A DNA stretch of 64,000 bases from Candidatus Doolittlea endobia. GTDB taxonomy: Bacteria; Pseudomonadota; Gammaproteobacteria; Enterobacterales; Enterobacteriaceae. Within the stretch, counting starts at the first letter, position 1; the number at the start of each line of letters is the position of its first letter. Where the stretch lies: contig NZ_LN999833.1 in the NCBI RefSeq assembly GCF_900039485.1, positions 434,001-498,000 of the forward strand. The letters are read 5' to 3'. The notes under the pieces are model-generated. The model made no database searches. It was not told the DNA's origin and worked only from the letters and a program-made list of their open reading frames with translations. Shown piece by piece: positions 11,994-24,640 of this stretch. The position numbers and the translations under genes are program-made.

Positions 11994-14900
11994 TTAGTCT
12001 TCTTCCAGATCGATATTGATGCCTAGAGAACGGATTTCCTTTAACAAGACGTTGAAAGATTCTGGCATACCTGGTTCCATCATGTGATTATCATCCACGA
12101 TGTTTTTATACATCTTGGTGCGACCATTAACATCATCCGATTTAACGGTAAGCATTTCCTGTAAGGTGTAGGACGCGCCGTAAGCTTCCAACGCCCACAC
12201 TTCCATTTCCCCGAAGCGCTGGCCGCCGAATTGCGCTTTTCCGCCTAGCGGTTGCTGGGTAACCAGGCTGTAAGAGCCAGTAGAACGCGCATGCATCTTG
12301 TCATCAACGAGATGGTTTAGTTTTAGCATATACATATATCCCACCGTAACCTGGCGCTCGAATTGTTCGCCAGTGCGGCCATCAAACAAGGTAATCTGAC
12401 CGGAAGTCGGCAGGCCACCAAGCTGCAGCAGCTCCTTAATTTCTTTTTCTTTGGCGCCGTCAAATACCGGCGTGGCGAGCGGTAGACCTTTCTTTAGATT
12501 TTCCGCTAAACGTAGCACTTCCTCATCGGAAAAAGTATTAAGATTTAATTTCTGGCGAATATCGTCACCTAAGTTGTACGCCTTCTGAATAAACGCGCGT
12601 AATTTTGGCACCTTTTCGTGCTGCTTTAGCATGGCGTTAATTTTATCGCCGATACCTTTTGCCGCCATGCCTAAATGGGTTTCTAAAATCTGTCCGATGT
12701 TCATACGAGACGGTACACCAAGTGGGTTCAAAACGATATCCACCGGCACACCATGTTCATCGTAAGGCATATCTTCGATCGGGTTGATCTTGGAAATAAC
12801 ACCTTTGTTACCGTGACGACCTGCCATTTTGTCGCCTGGTTGAATCTGACGTTTCACAGCTAGATACACCTTAACAATTTTCAACACACCTGGCGCCAGG
12901 TCATCTCCTTGAGTAATTTTATGGCGCTTTGCTTCTAGTTTCTTTTCGAATTCGCGTTTAAGTTCATTATACTGCTCAGCAAGCTGCTCAAGCTGGTTTT
13001 GTTTCTCTTCATCGACCAGGCCTAGTGCCAACCAGCTCTCTCGAGTCAGCTTATCCAGCTGCTCTTTTGCTAGGCCGCCGGAAATCAGTACATCGTGAAT
13101 ACGGGCAAACAAACCGGTTTCAAGAATCTGTAGTTCTTCGGTGAGGTCTTTTTTGGCCTGCTTAAGCTGCATGTCCTCGATTGCCAACGCCCGCTTGTCT
13201 TTCTCCACGCCATCGCGGGTAAATACCTGCACATCAATAACGGTACCGGAAACACCATTTGGTACACGCAGAGATGAATCTTTCACGTCGGAAGCTTTTT
13301 CACCGAAGATAGCGCGCAGCAGTTTTTCTTCTGGCGTCAGTTGTGTTTCCCCTTTCGGCGTCACTTTGCCTACTAAAATATCGCCGCCGGTCATTTCTGC
13401 GCCAACATAGACGATACCGGACTCATCCAGTTTGGAGAGCGCGGCTTCACCTACATTCGGGATGTCAGCGGTAATTTCTTCAGGGCCTAGTTTTGTGTCG
13501 CGAGACACGCACGCTAGTTCCTGAATATGCACAGTGGTAAAACGATCCTCCTGCACTACGCGTTCGGAAACTAGCATTGAATCTTCAAAGTTGTAGCCGT
13601 TCCACGGCATAAATGCGATACGCACATTCTGCCCCAGCGCAAGTTCACCCAGATCGGTAGACGGACCGTCAGCTAGCACGTCACCACGCTCGACTGGCTC
13701 ACACAGCGAAACGCAAGGCGTCTGGTTGATGCAAGTGTTTTGGTTAGAACGGATATATTTAGTCAAGTTGTAAATATCGATGCCCGCTTCGCCAGGATAC
13801 ATCTCATCTGCGTTAACGTTAATCACAATACGCGAGGCATCCACGTACTGCACCGTTCCGCCGCGTTTCGCTACGACGGTAACGCCGGAATCAACGGCGA
13901 CCGCACGTTCCATACCTGTTCCAACCAGCGGCTTGTCGGTACGCAATGTTGGTACCGCCTGACGTTGCATGTTCGCGCCCATCAAGGCGCGGTTAGCGTC
14001 GTCGTGCTCCAGGAATGGAATCAGCGAAGCACCGACAGAAACTACCTGCTGAGCGGAAACGTCCATATAATCAATCTGATTTCGGCTGAATAGACTCGAT
14101 TCGCCTTTACTACGGCATGTCACCAAATCGTCAATGAAACGGCCATTGTCTCCGAGGTTAGTGTTGGCTTGCGCGATAACAAAGTTACCTTCTTCAATCG
14201 CCGACAGATAGTGAATTTCGTCAGTAACTACGCCGTCTTGCACGCGACGGTAAGGTGTTTCTAGGAAACCGTACTCGTTGGTTTGTGCATATACGGACAG
14301 CGAGTTGATCAGACCAATGTTCGGCCCTTCCGGAGTCTCAATGGGACAAACACGTCCGTAATGAGTCGGATGCACGTCACGCGCTTCAAATCCCGCGCGT
14401 TCTCGGGTTAAGCCACCTGGTCCTAACGCGGAGATACGACGCTTATGGGTAATCTCGGACAGCGGGTTGTTCTGATCCATGAACTGAGATAGTTGGCTCG
14501 AACCAAAAAATTCTTTCACTGCTGCTGAAATTGGTTTAGAATTGATCATATCCTGCGGCATCAAAGTATCTAGAGCACCTAAAGACAGACGTTCTTTTAC
14601 CGCACGTTCCACACGAACTAGACCGACGCGGAACTGGTTCTCCGCCATTTCACCCACCGAACGAATACGGCGATTGCCCAGGTGGTCAATATCGTCGATT
14701 TCACCTTTCCCATTACGGATATTGATGAGTTTTTTTATCACTTCAATGATGTCGTTTTTGTTGAGGATACCGGAACCTTCAATGTCTTCACGCATCAGCG
14801 AACGGTTGAACTTCATTCGGCCAACTGCGGAAAGATCGTAACGTTCTTCCGAAAAGAACAGATTTTCAAACAAATTTTCGGCCGCTTCGCGAGTCGGTGG

Positions 14901-16022
14901 CTCACCGGGACGCATCATACGGTAAATTTCCACCAACGCGCTAAGACGATCGTTAGTTGGATCAATACGCAGCGTCTCAGAAATATAGGCACCGTGATCC
15001 AAATCGTTTGTGAACAATGTTTCAATATGTTTGTAGCCAGCCTGTTTCAGCTTGTCCACTAGATCTAATGTCAGCGCCATGTTAGCTGGAACGATAAGCT
15101 TGCCAGTCTTCTCATCAAAGTAATCTTTTACCACTACTTTGCCAACAATATATTCGACAGGCACTGTGATCTGTGTAACGCCGCTTTTTTCCAATTGTCG
15201 AATATGACGCGCGGTGATGCGACGGCCTTTTTCGACATAGACGATGCCGTTAGCTTCAATATCAAATGAAGCGGTTTCACCACGCAAGCGCTCAGGCTGC
15301 AGATCCATCTGCAGCTTGTTATCGCAAATTTCATAAATCACTTTCTCGAAGAATGTATCCAAGATCTGACTGGTGCTGTAATTTAACGCACGCAAAATGA
15401 TGCTCGCCGGTAATTTTCGGCGGCGGTCGATACGGACGAATAAGTGGTCTTTTGGATCAAACTCGAAATCTAGCCAGGAGCCGCGGTATGGAATAATACG
15501 CGCATTGTATAACACTTTACCTGAAGAGTGCGTTTTACCCTTGTCGCTGTCAAAAAATACGCCAGGACTGCGGTGTAACTGGGAAACAACAACACGTTCT
15601 GTGCCATTGATGACAAAAGTGCCGTTATCAGTCATAAGCGGGATTTCTCCCATATAGACTTCCTGTTCCTTGATGTCTTTTACTGTACCTTCTGGCGCTT
15701 CGCGTTCGTAAATAATAAGGCGCAATTTGACGCGCAACGGTGCGGAAAACGTCACACCGCGGATCTGGCATTCTTTGACATCAAAGACAGGTTCGCCAAG
15801 GCGGTAACTAACATATTGTAGTTCAGAGTTGCCGCTGTAGCTCTGTATTGGGAATACGGAACGGAAAGCCGCTTCCAGACCGTACTGACCTTCAGGATCT
15901 TGCTCAATAAACTTCTGAAACGAGTCAAGTTGGATGGATAGGAGATAGGGAACATCCAAAACCTGCGGACGTTTTCCAAAGTCCTTACGAACACGTTTTT
16001 TTTCGGTATAGGAGTAAACCAT
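11994..16022 (-). CDS. rpoB: RNA polymerase beta subunit
   Basis: Second-largest RNA polymerase subunit. At 1342 residues it equals the E. coli length, from [10 protein letters not shown] to INIDLEED. The rifampicin-binding cluster ([16 protein letters not shown], then [13 protein letters not shown]) is wild type at the common resistance positions Asp516, His526 and Ser531. One nearby change is Ala for Val in GFEVRDVHP (around 550). The switch and Mg-proximal motifs NLLLGVPSR-like ([13 protein letters not shown]) and [20 protein letters not shown] are intact. It follows rplL after a 320-bp gap that keeps the attenuator hairpin, the same arrangement as the E. coli rplKAJL-rpoBC unit. Confidence 0.98.
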   Translation of the reverse strand: MVYSYTEKKRVRKDFGKRPQVLDVPYLLSIQLDSFQKFIEQDPEGQYGLEAAFRSVFPIQSYSGNSELQYVSYRLGEPVFDVKECQIRGVTFSAPLRVKLRLIIYEREAPEGTVKDIKEQEVYMGEIPLMTDNGTFVINGTERVVVSQLHRSPGVFFDSDKGKTHSSGKVLYNARIIPYRGSWLDFEFDPKDHLFVRIDRRRKLPASIILRALNYSTSQILDTFFEKVIYEICDNKLQMDLQPERLRGETASFDIEANGIVYVEKGRRITARHIRQLEKSGVTQITVPVEYIVGKVVVKDYFDEKTGKLIVPANMALTLDLVDKLKQAGYKHIETLFTNDLDHGAYISETLRIDPTNDRLSALVEIYRMMRPGEPPTREAAENLFENLFFSEERYDLSAVGRMKFNRSLMREDIEGSGILNKNDIIEVIKKLINIRNGKGEIDDIDHLGNRRIRSVGEMAENQFRVGLVRVERAVKERLSLGALDTLMPQDMINSKPISAAVKEFFGSSQLSQFMDQNNPLSEITHKRRISALGPGGLTRERAGFEARDVHPTHYGRVCPIETPEGPNIGLINSLSVYAQTNEYGFLETPYRRVQDGVVTDEIHYLSAIEEGNFVIAQANTNLGDNGRFIDDLVTCRSKGESSLFSRNQIDYMDVSAQQVVSVGASLIPFLEHDDANRALMGANMQRQAVPTLRTDKPLVGTGMERAVAVDSGVTVVAKRGGTVQYVDASRIVINVNADEMYPGEAGIDIYNLTKYIRSNQNTCINQTPCVSLCEPVERGDVLADGPSTDLGELALGQNVRIAFMPWNGYNFEDSMLVSERVVQEDRFTTVHIQELACVSRDTKLGPEEITADIPNVGEAALSKLDESGIVYVGAEMTGGDILVGKVTPKGETQLTPEEKLLRAIFGEKASDVKDSSLRVPNGVSGTVIDVQVFTRDGVEKDKRALAIEDMQLKQAKKDLTEELQILETGLFARIHDVLISGGLAKEQLDKLTRESWLALGLVDEEKQNQLEQLAEQYNELKREFEKKLEAKRHKITQGDDLAPGVLKIVKVYLAVKRQIQPGDKMAGRHGNKGVISKINPIEDMPYDEHGVPVDIVLNPLGVPSRMNIGQILETHLGMAAKGIGDKINAMLKQHEKVPKLRAFIQKAYNLGDDIRQKLNLNTFSDEEVLRLAENLKKGLPLATPVFDGAKEKEIKELLQLGGLPTSGQITLFDGRTGEQFERQVTVGYMYMLKLNHLVDDKMHARSTGSYSLVTQQPLGGKAQFGGQRFGEMEVWALEAYGASYTLQEMLTVKSDDVNGRTKMYKNIVDDNHMMEPGMPESFNVLLKEIRSLGINIDLEED

Positions 16023-16271
16023 AGGGTTCCTCAGCTAGCTGACAAGTTGACTTACTCTATCCGCCCTACTAGGACAGTGCATGCAACGCTATTTATCACG
16101 ATCGGAGAATCTAATTCTCTTCGTAATACTTGATGCTTGTTGCTATTATTATTGAATCATTTCGCTGAACTTTTCTAAACCTGGAAGACATCAGCAAGCG
16201 ATGCAGAATATTAAGTCGTCGATGGAAAATATCGAAGTAATCAGTGACTCAATGGTGCCTAATCCCTACAG

Positions 16272-16307
16272 ACAAAAAGGCTGATGACGACCTAAAAGTC
16301 ACCAGCC
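16272..16307 (-). terminator. rplL-rpoB attenuator hairpin
   Basis: On the minus strand GGCTGGTGAC (16307-16298) pairs with GTCATCAGCC (16288-16279) around a 9-nt loop, 10 bp with one G-U pair, followed by TTTTT. The E. coli rplL-rpoB gap has an almost identical GGCTGGTGAC hairpin, the partial terminator that lowers rpoBC transcription relative to the ribosomal protein genes. The gap length (320 bp) is also the E. coli one. Confidence 0.85.
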
Positions 16308-16342
16308 ACTAGCCTAATTCAGGCTGTAAATTTAAAGGTAAT

Positions 16343-16705
16343 TTATTTAACCTCAACAGAAGCGCCTGCTTCTTCAAGGACTTTCTTCAGTGCATTGGCG
16401 TCATCTTTACTCACACCTTCTTTCAAGGTGGCAGGTGCGGATTCAACCAAGTCTTTAGCTTCTTTTAAGCCAAGACCAGTAGCGCTACGCACAGCTTTAA
16501 TGACAGCAACTTTATTTACGCCGATTGCGCTCAAAACAACGTTAAACTCAATTTTTTCTTCTTCAGAGTCAGCTGAGCCACTTGCAGCAACGGAAACAGA
16601 GGAAGAAACGCCGAACTTTTTCTCCATCATGGAGACCAATTCAACCACGTCCATGACAGACATTTTGGCAACTGCGTCTAAAATTTTTTCTTTAGTGATA
16701 GACAT
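16343..16705 (-). CDS. rplL: Ribosomal protein bL12 (L7/L12)
   Basis: Stalk protein of the large ribosomal subunit that recruits translational GTPases. 120 residues (E. coli 121). The N-terminal dimerisation domain ([20 protein letters not shown]) is followed by a short Ala/Ser/Glu-rich hinge at about 38-50. The C-terminal domain carries the GTPase-binding helix [20 protein letters not shown] and ends ASVEVK. It lies 59 bp after rplJ on the same strand. Read-through past the attenuator continues into rpoB. Confidence 0.97.
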   Translation of the reverse strand: MSITKEKILDAVAKMSVMDVVELVSMMEKKFGVSSSVSVAASGSADSEEEKIEFNVVLSAIGVNKVAVIKAVRSATGLGLKEAKDLVESAPATLKEGVSKDDANALKKVLEEAGASVEVK

Positions 16706-16764
16706 AACAAGTGTTCCTAGTATTTATGTACTTGCAAGCAATTGCATTAGGATAAAGACGGCGA

Positions 16765-17262
16765 TTATCCCGTTTCTTTCCGATTTTGCATTGCAGCCAG
16801 CGTGCGGACCAGTTTACCTACAGAGGCATCCTTCATAATCGACATCAGTCGTGCGATTGCTTCTTCGTAAGTTGGCAGAGCAGCTAAAAAGTCGATCTGC
16901 GACGCTGATATTACTTCGCCTTCAAAGGCTGCAGCTTTAACTTCAAAATTAGCATTGTCTTTAGCAAAAGACTTAAATAAACGAGTGGCCACACCCGGGT
17001 GTTCATGAGAAAATGCAATCATAGTTGGCCCGACAAACGCATCTTTCAGGCATTTGAAAATAGTACCTTCAACGACACGTTGCATCAACGTATTGCGAAC
17101 AACACGCATGTGAACACCGGCTTCACGACCTGCTTTGCGCAGTTTAGTCATTTTATCTACCGGTACACTACGGAAACTTGCAACAACGGCAGATATAGCG
17201 TCTTTGGCTACTCCGCTGACTTCATCAACAATCGCTTGTTTGTCTTGAAGATTTAATGCCAC
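16765..17262 (-). CDS. rplJ: Ribosomal protein uL10
   Basis: Base of the ribosomal stalk; binds 23S rRNA and carries the L7/L12 dimers. 165 residues, as in E. coli, starting [20 protein letters not shown]. The C-terminal helix that binds L12 is present ([23 protein letters not shown]). In E. coli the L10-L12 complex represses its own leader; the 226-bp space upstream (17263-17488) matches the place of that leader, but I did not identify the binding fold. The rplK-rplA pair lies immediately upstream. Confidence 0.97.
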   Translation of the reverse strand: MALNLQDKQAIVDEVSGVAKDAISAVVASFRSVPVDKMTKLRKAGREAGVHMRVVRNTLMQRVVEGTIFKCLKDAFVGPTMIAFSHEHPGVATRLFKSFAKDNANFEVKAAAFEGEVISASQIDFLAALPTYEEAIARLMSIMKDASVGKLVRTLAAMQNRKETG

Positions 17263-17488
17263 TAATTTGTACTCCTGGATTTGACCCGGGTATCCCGGAA
17301 CTCACTTCATACACTATCACAGCAACGGTAAGCGTTGACATATGGTGAACAAAATACAGCAAATAAATAAGTACTTCTACTACTTTCTGTCTCCGGCAGA
17401 GGCTTTAATATGCCCAAAAAAGAAACCTTCCCGATAAAACTTTGAGCGTTGGATTTTAGACAAACCTAACGCCTTCGTAAAGTAATAA

Positions 17489-18193
17489 TTAAGCGGTTGT
17501 AGCAAATAGGACCCCTTGATCTATTGCAATACCTGGTCCCATAGTGGTGGACAGGCTGACTTTTTTGATATAAACGCCTTTAGCTTGCATTGGTTTAGCT
17601 TTTTTCAGCGCGACTAGTATAGCTGCTAGGTTTTCTTTCAATTTGTCAGACTCAAAATTCGCTTTACCAATAGTGGTGTGGATGATTCCATTTTTATCGT
17701 TGCAATAGCGCACTTGACCGGCTTTCGCGTTTTTAACCGCGTCAGCAATATTCGAAGTTACAGTGCCGACTTTCGGGTTGGGCATTAAGCCTCGTGGACC
17801 GAGAATTTGTCCTAGATGACTGACAATGCGCATCGCGTCAGGAGAAGCGATAACTACGTCGAAATTCAATTTTCCCTTTTTGACCTGATCTACTAGATCA
17901 TCCATGCCTACAAGGTCTGCACCGGCGGCTTTCGCTGCTTCCGCGTTGGCACCTTGAGTGAAAACAGCGACACGTACGCTGCGACCCGTGCCGTGCGGCA
18001 GCACAGCAGCACCGCGGACGTTTTGATCTGATTTACGGGCATCGATGCCAAGATTGATGGCGACGTCGACGCTTTCAATGAATTTGGCAGTGGCGAGTTC
18101 TTTCAGCAGCGCTACAGCTTCGCTGATATCGTATTGTTTGCTAGAATCAACTTTATCGCGGATGACGCGCATGCGCTTAGTCAGTTTGGCCAT
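17489..18193 (-). CDS. rplA: Ribosomal protein uL1
   Basis: L1 stalk protein of the large subunit, which helps move deacylated tRNA through the E site. 234 residues as in E. coli, from [15 protein letters not shown]. The family signature [10 protein letters not shown] and the [10 protein letters not shown] loop are intact in the second domain. It starts 1 bp after the rplK stop, so the two are translationally coupled. In E. coli L1 represses translation of this pair by binding near the rplK start. Confidence 0.97.
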   Translation of the reverse strand: MAKLTKRMRVIRDKVDSSKQYDISEAVALLKELATAKFIESVDVAINLGIDARKSDQNVRGAAVLPHGTGRSVRVAVFTQGANAEAAKAAGADLVGMDDLVDQVKKGKLNFDVVIASPDAMRIVSHLGQILGPRGLMPNPKVGTVTSNIADAVKNAKAGQVRYCNDKNGIIHTTIGKANFESDKLKENLAAILVALKKAKPMQAKGVYIKKVSLSTTMGPGIAIDQGVLFATTA

Positions 18194-18194
18194 T

Positions 18195-18623
18195 TTAACC
18201 CTCCACTACCAAGCCCATAGAACGTGCAGTGCCCACAATAGAGCGGGACATTGCGTCCATATCGGCACCGGTCATATCATCTGCTTTGGTCTTCGCAATT
18301 TCACGGATCTGTTCAGTAGTCACTTTACCGACTTTGTCTTTATTTGGATTACCGGAACCGGATTTGATGCATGCAGCTTTTTTCAGCAATACGGCGGCTG
18401 GCGGAGTTTTGGTCACGAAAACAAAAGAGCGGTCTGAATACACAGTAACAACAACCGGAATCGGCAGCCCTTTTTCAATGTTCTCAGTTTTAGCATTATA
18501 GGCTTTGCAGAATTCCACAATGTTAACGCCATGCTGACCAAGGGCCGGGCCTATCGGTGGACTCGGATTTGCCATGCCTGCAGCAACCTGCAACTTGACA
18601 TAGGCTTGTATTTTCTTAGCCAT
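18195..18623 (-). CDS. rplK: Ribosomal protein uL11
   Basis: Large-subunit protein at the GTPase-associated centre; also needed for RelA activation in E. coli. 142 residues, the E. coli length. The N-terminal domain has [19 protein letters not shown] with the conserved proline pairs. The C-terminal rRNA-binding domain ends [20 protein letters not shown]. First gene of the rplKA pair, about 118 bp downstream of nusG. Confidence 0.97.
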   Translation of the reverse strand: MAKKIQAYVKLQVAAGMANPSPPIGPALGQHGVNIVEFCKAYNAKTENIEKGLPIPVVVTVYSDRSFVFVTKTPPAAVLLKKAACIKSGSGNPNKDKVGKVTTEQIREIAKTKADDMTGADMDAMSRSIVGTARSMGLVVEG

Positions 18624-18741
18624 GTCATTTCCTCGAATTGGTGCTAGCGCCGTTAACGTAAGGCTCTAGGTCTTATACGTAAAAACGCATCAAAAAGAAA
18701 ACGCGGAATTATAAATTAATTTCTTGCCTAAAGCAACCATG

Positions 18742-19287
18742 TTAACCTTTTTCGACTTGACCGAAATCTAATTCTACCGGTGTAGCACGACTAAAGATCG
18801 AGACCGACACCTTCAATCGACTTTTTTCGTAATCTACCTCTTCCACGCAGCCATTGAAATCAGCAAACGGACCATCGTTAACGCGCACCAGCTCGCCCGG
18901 CTCAAAAAGGGTTTTCGGTCTTGGCTTGTCGCCAACCTGCTGTAGTCGACTCATAATAGCGTCGACTTCTTTATCGCTAATAGGCGCAGGCCGCTCCGAG
19001 GTTCCGCCAATAAAACCCATAACGCGCGGTATGCTACGTACAAAATGCCAGCTTGTGTCGCTCATCGCCATCTCCACCAGGACGTAGCCCGGAAAAAACT
19101 TGCGTTCACTTTTATGACGCTGTCCGCCACGCATTTCAACTACCTCTTCTGTCGGTACTATAATTTTACCAAACAGCTCTTTCATATCATGAAGATTAAT
19201 ATGTTCGCGAAGGGACTGAGCTACTCGTCCCTCAAAACCGGAAAACGCCTGCACAACATACCAGCATTTCTTTAGAACTTTGGGCAT
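18742..19287 (-). CDS. nusG: Transcription elongation/antitermination factor NusG
   Basis: Binds the RNA polymerase clamp and links it to Rho, to NusE/ribosome and to rRNA antitermination. 181 residues as in E. coli. The NGN domain starts [21 protein letters not shown] and contains FPGYVLVEM. The C-terminal KOW domain is [21 protein letters not shown] and ends in VEKG. It starts 1 bp after secE, the standard secE-nusG operon. It is a likely partner of the boxA element ahead of the 16S gene in this window. Confidence 0.97.
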   Translation of the reverse strand: MPKVLKKCWYVVQAFSGFEGRVAQSLREHINLHDMKELFGKIIVPTEEVVEMRGGQRHKSERKFFPGYVLVEMAMSDTSWHFVRSIPRVMGFIGGTSERPAPISDKEVDAIMSRLQQVGDKPRPKTLFEPGELVRVNDGPFADFNGCVEEVDYEKSRLKVSVSIFSRATPVELDFGQVEKG

Positions 19288-19288
19288 A

Positions 19289-19672
19289 TTAGAACCTCAG
19301 ACCAGTAACGAACGATACTACGCGAACTAGGATACCATCCAGTCCCCACAGAATCAGTGACATCACAGCGGTTACCGCAGCGACGATTAACGTAGTGCGT
19401 AAAGTTTCCTGACGGGTCGGCCAAATCACTTTACGTATTTCTGTACGTGCTTCACGTGCAAATGCAACAGTGGACTTGCCTTTTGTTGTCATCATGGCTA
19501 CACCGATCGCGATAGCGATAATATGTACAACAGCCAGCGCTCGTAGCAGTAAATGGTAATGCTGGTAGTAATAATTACCGACGATAGCTACGACTAACAG
19601 AATCATGACGACTAACCATTTACCCGCTTCCAGACTGCGTCCGCTCTTTTGATTTTCGGTATTCGCACTCAT
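19289..19672 (-). CDS. secE: Preprotein translocase subunit SecE
   Basis: Small membrane subunit of the SecYEG channel. 127 residues, the E. coli length, with three membrane segments (about 19-38, 41-60 and 93-115) typical of the enterobacterial long form. The conserved amphipathic and hinge region is [23 protein letters not shown]. First gene of secE-nusG. Unlike in E. coli, where tufB is about 230 bp upstream, here a 0.9-kb gap separates it from tuf. Confidence 0.96.
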   Translation of the reverse strand: MSANTENQKSGRSLEAGKWLVVMILLVVAIVGNYYYQHYHLLLRALAVVHIIAIAIGVAMMTTKGKSTVAFAREARTEIRKVIWPTRQETLRTTLIVAAVTAVMSLILWGLDGILVRVVSFVTGLRF

Positions 19673-20588
19673 AAAAAACCTGTTAGATAGGATTTAGACA
19701 AACAATTTCTCAGACCCGCAAAGCGCGTAAAATTACCAATTGAAGTATGCTCTGTATAAGCAACATTGTATAAGAACACTACCTAAAAGTTTTACATCTT
19801 AGAATAAGAATCTCTTTTATCAAAGATGATACTTTAAAATTTCAAAGTAATAGGTTTTTATCACGGAGTAAAGGGCGTTAAGTGATGCCCTGTAATCGGG
19901 TCGTAACTCAAATGTTCACGTTATATTTTAAAAAAAAATATATGGTAGCGTTATTTGTCCACGTTGAATCAAATTCGATGGAATTTGATGTAACAATCAT
20001 TTGGCATCGAGAGCTTAACACTACATCTATTTGTCTGTTTAAAACGTTCCAATTACGTTATATGAGAGACACTTAGCAGATATACATTGTCGATATGACA
20101 ATAAACAGTTTTAGATACAGAGATATCGCAAGATTATTGAGAATTATTACCTCAATATTGTTTTGCCATAAAAAATTATGCCAAAGTAGGATGCTGATAT
20201 CGTTGGGCTTAATGCTGAAATACTTTTACATACGTAAAATGCTCAAAGTAAGCAAACTCACTCATATTTTTTATAATGAGCAACGTACAGGTGTCACAGA
20301 AATTAAGCTATTACAGCAAAGCTAACATAGCATGCTACATGACTCATGTATGACCCGTTTATAACGATCCTATGGTATACCAGTCATGTAGTAAGCATAT
20401 TCATTAGGGTAAAGCGCATCGCTTTAATATTTTATTCGTAAAATATTTTCTTTTAAATGCTTTTCAAAATCAGCAATGGTCCATGACAAAACATTAAGCC
20501 CATACACTACTGTCAGTAACTCTAATTCATGCCCATTCACTGAACCGCATATTGCGTCGGAAAATATAATTCGACGACATTTCTCAGC
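19673..20588. other. Enlarged tuf-secE gap, AT-rich, no gene seen
   Basis: About 915 bp against roughly 230 bp at this junction in E. coli. Two small plus-strand open frames (64 and 76 codons) are AT-driven and match nothing known. The right end should hold the tuf terminator and the left end the secE promoter, but I could not fix either with confidence. Confidence 0.55.
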
Positions 20589-21773
<1,185 letters not shown>

Positions 21774-21883
21774 TCATTGTCCCTCTAAGACACAAATATA
21801 TCGGTGATATCACCACATCAACCAGGCAACATGCCTGCTGAATTTGCTTTTTACAGAAAGGGCGCCAGGAGGAAGACTAGAAG

Positions 21884-21959
21884 TGGTGCTAATAGGCAGA
21901 TTCGAACTGCCGACCTCACCCTTACCAAGGGTGTGCTCTACCAACTGAGCTATATCAGC
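21884..21959 (-). tRNA. thrT: tRNA-Thr (GGT)
   Basis: Folds as a 76-nt cloverleaf starting GCTGATATAGCTCAGTTGG, anticodon GGT in CTTGGTAA, T-arm GGCAGTTCGAATCTGCC, with CCA encoded. One G-U change in the acceptor compared with E. coli thrT. Last tRNA before tuf. Confidence 0.96.
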
Positions 21960-21963
21960 ACAT

Positions 21964-22038
<75 letters not shown>

Positions 22039-22207
22039 ATCTTGAAACTCGGCTACCTGGTTCTATAAGAACATGCTTTTTGGACTGATGTTACACATCC
22101 TTGTCTCGCTTTACGCAACCCAAATCTTGGTTGAAGGTTCTTATCTGCCACTTGTTGAGCTTTATTGTTTTACAACAAAGTGTGTATCGTACTTGATACA
22201 AACTTTG

Positions 22208-22289
<82 letters not shown>

Positions 22290-22297
22290 AGATTTTG

Positions 22298-22370
22298 TGC
22301 CGACAGAAGGAGTTGAACCTTCGACCTACTGATTACAAATCAGTCGCTCTACCAACTGCGCTATGCCGGC
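22298..22370 (-). tRNA. thrU: tRNA-Thr (TGT)
   Basis: 73-nt body starting GCCGGCATAGCGCAGTTGG, anticodon TGT in TTTGTAAT. The 3' end reads GTCGGC-A followed by CAA, so CCA is not encoded. First gene of the tRNA-tuf transcript; it starts 14 nt after the -10 of a good promoter. Confidence 0.95.
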
Positions 22371-22383
22371 ATTAAGTGCTTGC

Positions 22384-22412
22384 ATTCTAGATAGAGCAGA
22401 TGCCTTATGCAA
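22384..22412 (-). promoter_or_regulatory. Sigma-70 promoter of the tRNA-tuf transcript
   Basis: On the minus strand TTGCAT (22412-22407), 17 nt, TAGAAT (22389-22384). Spacing is ideal and the -10 ends 14 nt before tRNA-Thr(TGT), the geometry of enterobacterial tRNA operon promoters. Confidence 0.65.
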
Positions 22413-22722
22413 CAAAAAAATCGCGTAATTTGCACTTTTGATTAAAAATTGCTCGATTGCACGACGGTATGCGCAAAACTAACGATTATTCATTTTTGAA
22501 GAAATGCAAGCTTATGCTTTCGCCGGCATGATATCGCTATCAGCGAAATAGTACATCTAGCGTAGTTCTGTTTACTTATCAAGAATCTACACCGATAACA
22601 TCCATGGCAACGGTATCCGAGGGTTGCACATCAGCCCACAATTCCTCACTTGCGTCAGAAAAATATTCTACGCCTCTTGTCATTTTATGCCTTGAATAGA
22701 ATGTACAACAAGCAGCTTCGTT
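22413..22722. other. Gap between tRNA promoter and pseudo-coaA
   Basis: About 310 bp; divergent regulatory space between the tRNA-tuf promoter and the former coaA start. No further signal recognised. Confidence 0.5.
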
Positions 22723-23445
22723 ATGATTAATAACGTACAATCTCCTTCACGCCATACTTATTCCACAACTTACCTGTGCTTCACCCGAAAACAGTGGCCA
22801 CGTTGCGTTATTCTGTTCGTTGATTCTCAGAATCGGACACTGTTAAACTCAAAGGAATAAATGAAGATTTATCCCTTGAAGCAAGAAAGGAAATTTGTCT
22901 GCCGATGTCGCGTTTGCTCAACTTTTATATCAGTTCCAATCTGCACCGCCAGATCGTACTCAAGCAGTTCTTTGGTACCAACAAACAGATAACGTTATTC
23001 CCTATATTATCGACATTTCTGGTGGCGTAGCAGTAAAAAAAGTACACCACGGCGCGCGTACTACAAGGCGTTGTTGAGCTTCTTACCCTAAATACCGCAC
23101 GGTAGAACTAGTCACGATTGACAATTTTTACATCCTACCGGAATCCTATAACATCCGCGATTTGTTGTCTTGAAAGCGATCTTTCATCTATGTCGATGCG
23201 CCTGAGACGTTATTACAAAACTAGTATATAAATAGTTTTTTAAAGTTTCTCCAGAGTCATCTTCTAATGCCGACTCCTATTTTACTGTTATTCTCAACTT
23301 TCCGAGAAAGAGATAGTTGCAGTCATCTTTGAAATTCATGGTCGTAATCTGCACTAAAACATTTTGACTACCTGCTATCTCGCAAATCTTATTTTTAGCA
23401 AAAGCACCAATCATTCGGTAAAGAGAGTCCAGCTACGAAAATAGG
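22723..23445 (+). pseudogene. coaA: Pantothenate kinase CoaA, decayed
   Basis: Pieces of CoaA can be read in order but in shifting frames. Near the start is a YLxFxRxQW segment. At about 22860-22990 come INEDLSLE and [20 protein letters not shown]. The P-loop neighbourhood TTARVLQ is at about 23040-23070, then IYVDAPETLLQ near 23190-23215 and FLKF near 23235. An LKxxxLxxR and ILTKS-like tail ends near 23440. Stops and frameshifts break every piece, and the span (about 720 bp) is shorter than the 951 bp of E. coli coaA. It lies divergent to thrU, exactly the enterobacterial coaA position. The first step of CoA synthesis is therefore lost here. Confidence 0.85.
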
Positions 23446-23844
23446 GTTGCCGAGACTGAGAAAGAGCACCTTACTCCGTTGCCGATATCGGAAACAGCGC
23501 TGTATCTTTACGATACCTACTAAACATGCTAATGCGTTTTGTCATTTATGCTACTCCGCTTATTTCGACAGATGTTCTCAAGCATAATATGTCATCGATC
23601 ACCTTCCAAGCAGCAAAAGCTGGATACGGACAATCATAGCAACCCGAAGTAGACTTTTATCTTATCTGCCGATATCAAGTAATACTATTGTAAGTATAGA
23701 CATCTATATCGTGATATTATTTCACAAGATAGTTTTGTGAGCATTTTACTGATAGTGATATTCGTTACATACCATCTGCGGCCTAGAGTCCAATGACCGC
23801 AGTTTATTGGTCACTGCCTACGACGCATAGATTACATAGCTGAC
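23446..23844. other. Junction between pseudo-coaA and pseudo-argI
   Basis: About 400 bp with nothing recognisable. The two pseudogenes come from separate chromosomal regions in E. coli, so a rearrangement point lies in or near here. Confidence 0.5.
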
Positions 23845-24640
23845 GGTAGTGCGAGTGTCGCTATTATCCACAGCTTTGATCGTATACAGGCGATTTTCCG
23901 CCTGATTGAAGACCACGCTATGGCGGGACTAAAAAACCTCATTGGTTACTTCCATACCGATAAACAGGCCGTATTGTGTTGCTATCTGCGCGACAAATTT
24001 AGTCTGATTGTTATGAAACGCAGGAAAGTAGTGTCCCTTGTGGACTACCAGTTTGGTGAAACAAGTCCATTTTTACTTGATAGGCATGCAGCAGCGCGAT
24101 ATTTTCTTATCATGCCTCTTTGTCTCCCCTATGAGACCCATACATCGGTATAAACAAAGTCCACGGCTTTTATTCCGGCAACAATACCTTCAATCACGGT
24201 GATATCACCGCCGTTTTGTTGCACTAAACAGCAGCAGACAGTCACCAGCTCCTGATTTGGCCAACAGGCAACGGGACGACTAACCGCAAATCGAGATCGG
24301 TTAACGCCTCTGCCTCCAGCAGCGTGTTACCTATTTTATTGTTTGTATCTTCGATGTAAGCCAACTTCATTTGCTGAAAATCCTTTTCAGGTAAAGATTC
24401 CTCCATAGTTAGCAGATCAGCTAATAACTGAGTCGGATGAAACTCAGTTATCAGCCCATTCAACACTAGCACGCTAGCGTAGCGTGTGCTAGCATTTTAA
24501 TATTTTTCTAGAATTCCGTCATATATGCGACTCAGTACTCTAGCAGTATCTTTAATGGATTCTTTATAACTAATTTGGCTTCCGCTTGGCTTCAAATAGG
24601 TCACGTGAGCGCCCTGTATATTTTGAACATTTCGATGGTA
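23845..24640 (-). pseudogene. argI: Ornithine carbamoyltransferase, decayed
   Basis: On the minus strand, in order and in shifting frames: [14 protein letters not shown] and [18 protein letters not shown] (about 24625-24520), then [20 protein letters not shown] through [18 protein letters not shown] (24470-24270), then [12 protein letters not shown] and [11 protein letters not shown] followed by a stop (about 24220-24140). The C-terminal pieces PAFHNNQT, GLFIGMEVTNEVF-stop and NQAENRLYTIKAV run down to about 23870. These are ArgI/ArgF signatures, including the HPTQ carbamoyl-phosphate/ornithine motif. The N-terminal ~70 residues cannot be read. Its place downstream of valS fits the enterobacterial argI-valS region. 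Confidence 0.9.

Noticed and set aside
11994-16022. Several long open frames antisense or out of frame to rpoB, rpoC, dnaK, valS, gyrA and groEL
   Set aside because: All are shadows of strongly conserved genes; their translations show no independent family features.
19882-20325. Small AT-rich open frames in the tuf-secE gap
   Set aside because: Composition-driven frames in an expanded intergenic region; no start signals or family resemblance.
24424-24451. Perfect 10-bp inverted repeat (ATAACTGAGT/ACTCAGTTAT) that looks like a hairpin element
   Set aside because: On the minus strand it encodes the conserved ArgI residues TEFHPTQLL, so the symmetry follows from codon choice in the pseudogene.
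24466-24492. Second imperfect palindrome with a nearby T-rich stretch, resembling a plus-strand terminator
   Set aside because: Lies inside the argI pseudogene in a segment still alignable to ArgI; no plus-strand gene ends there and the arms differ by an insertion.
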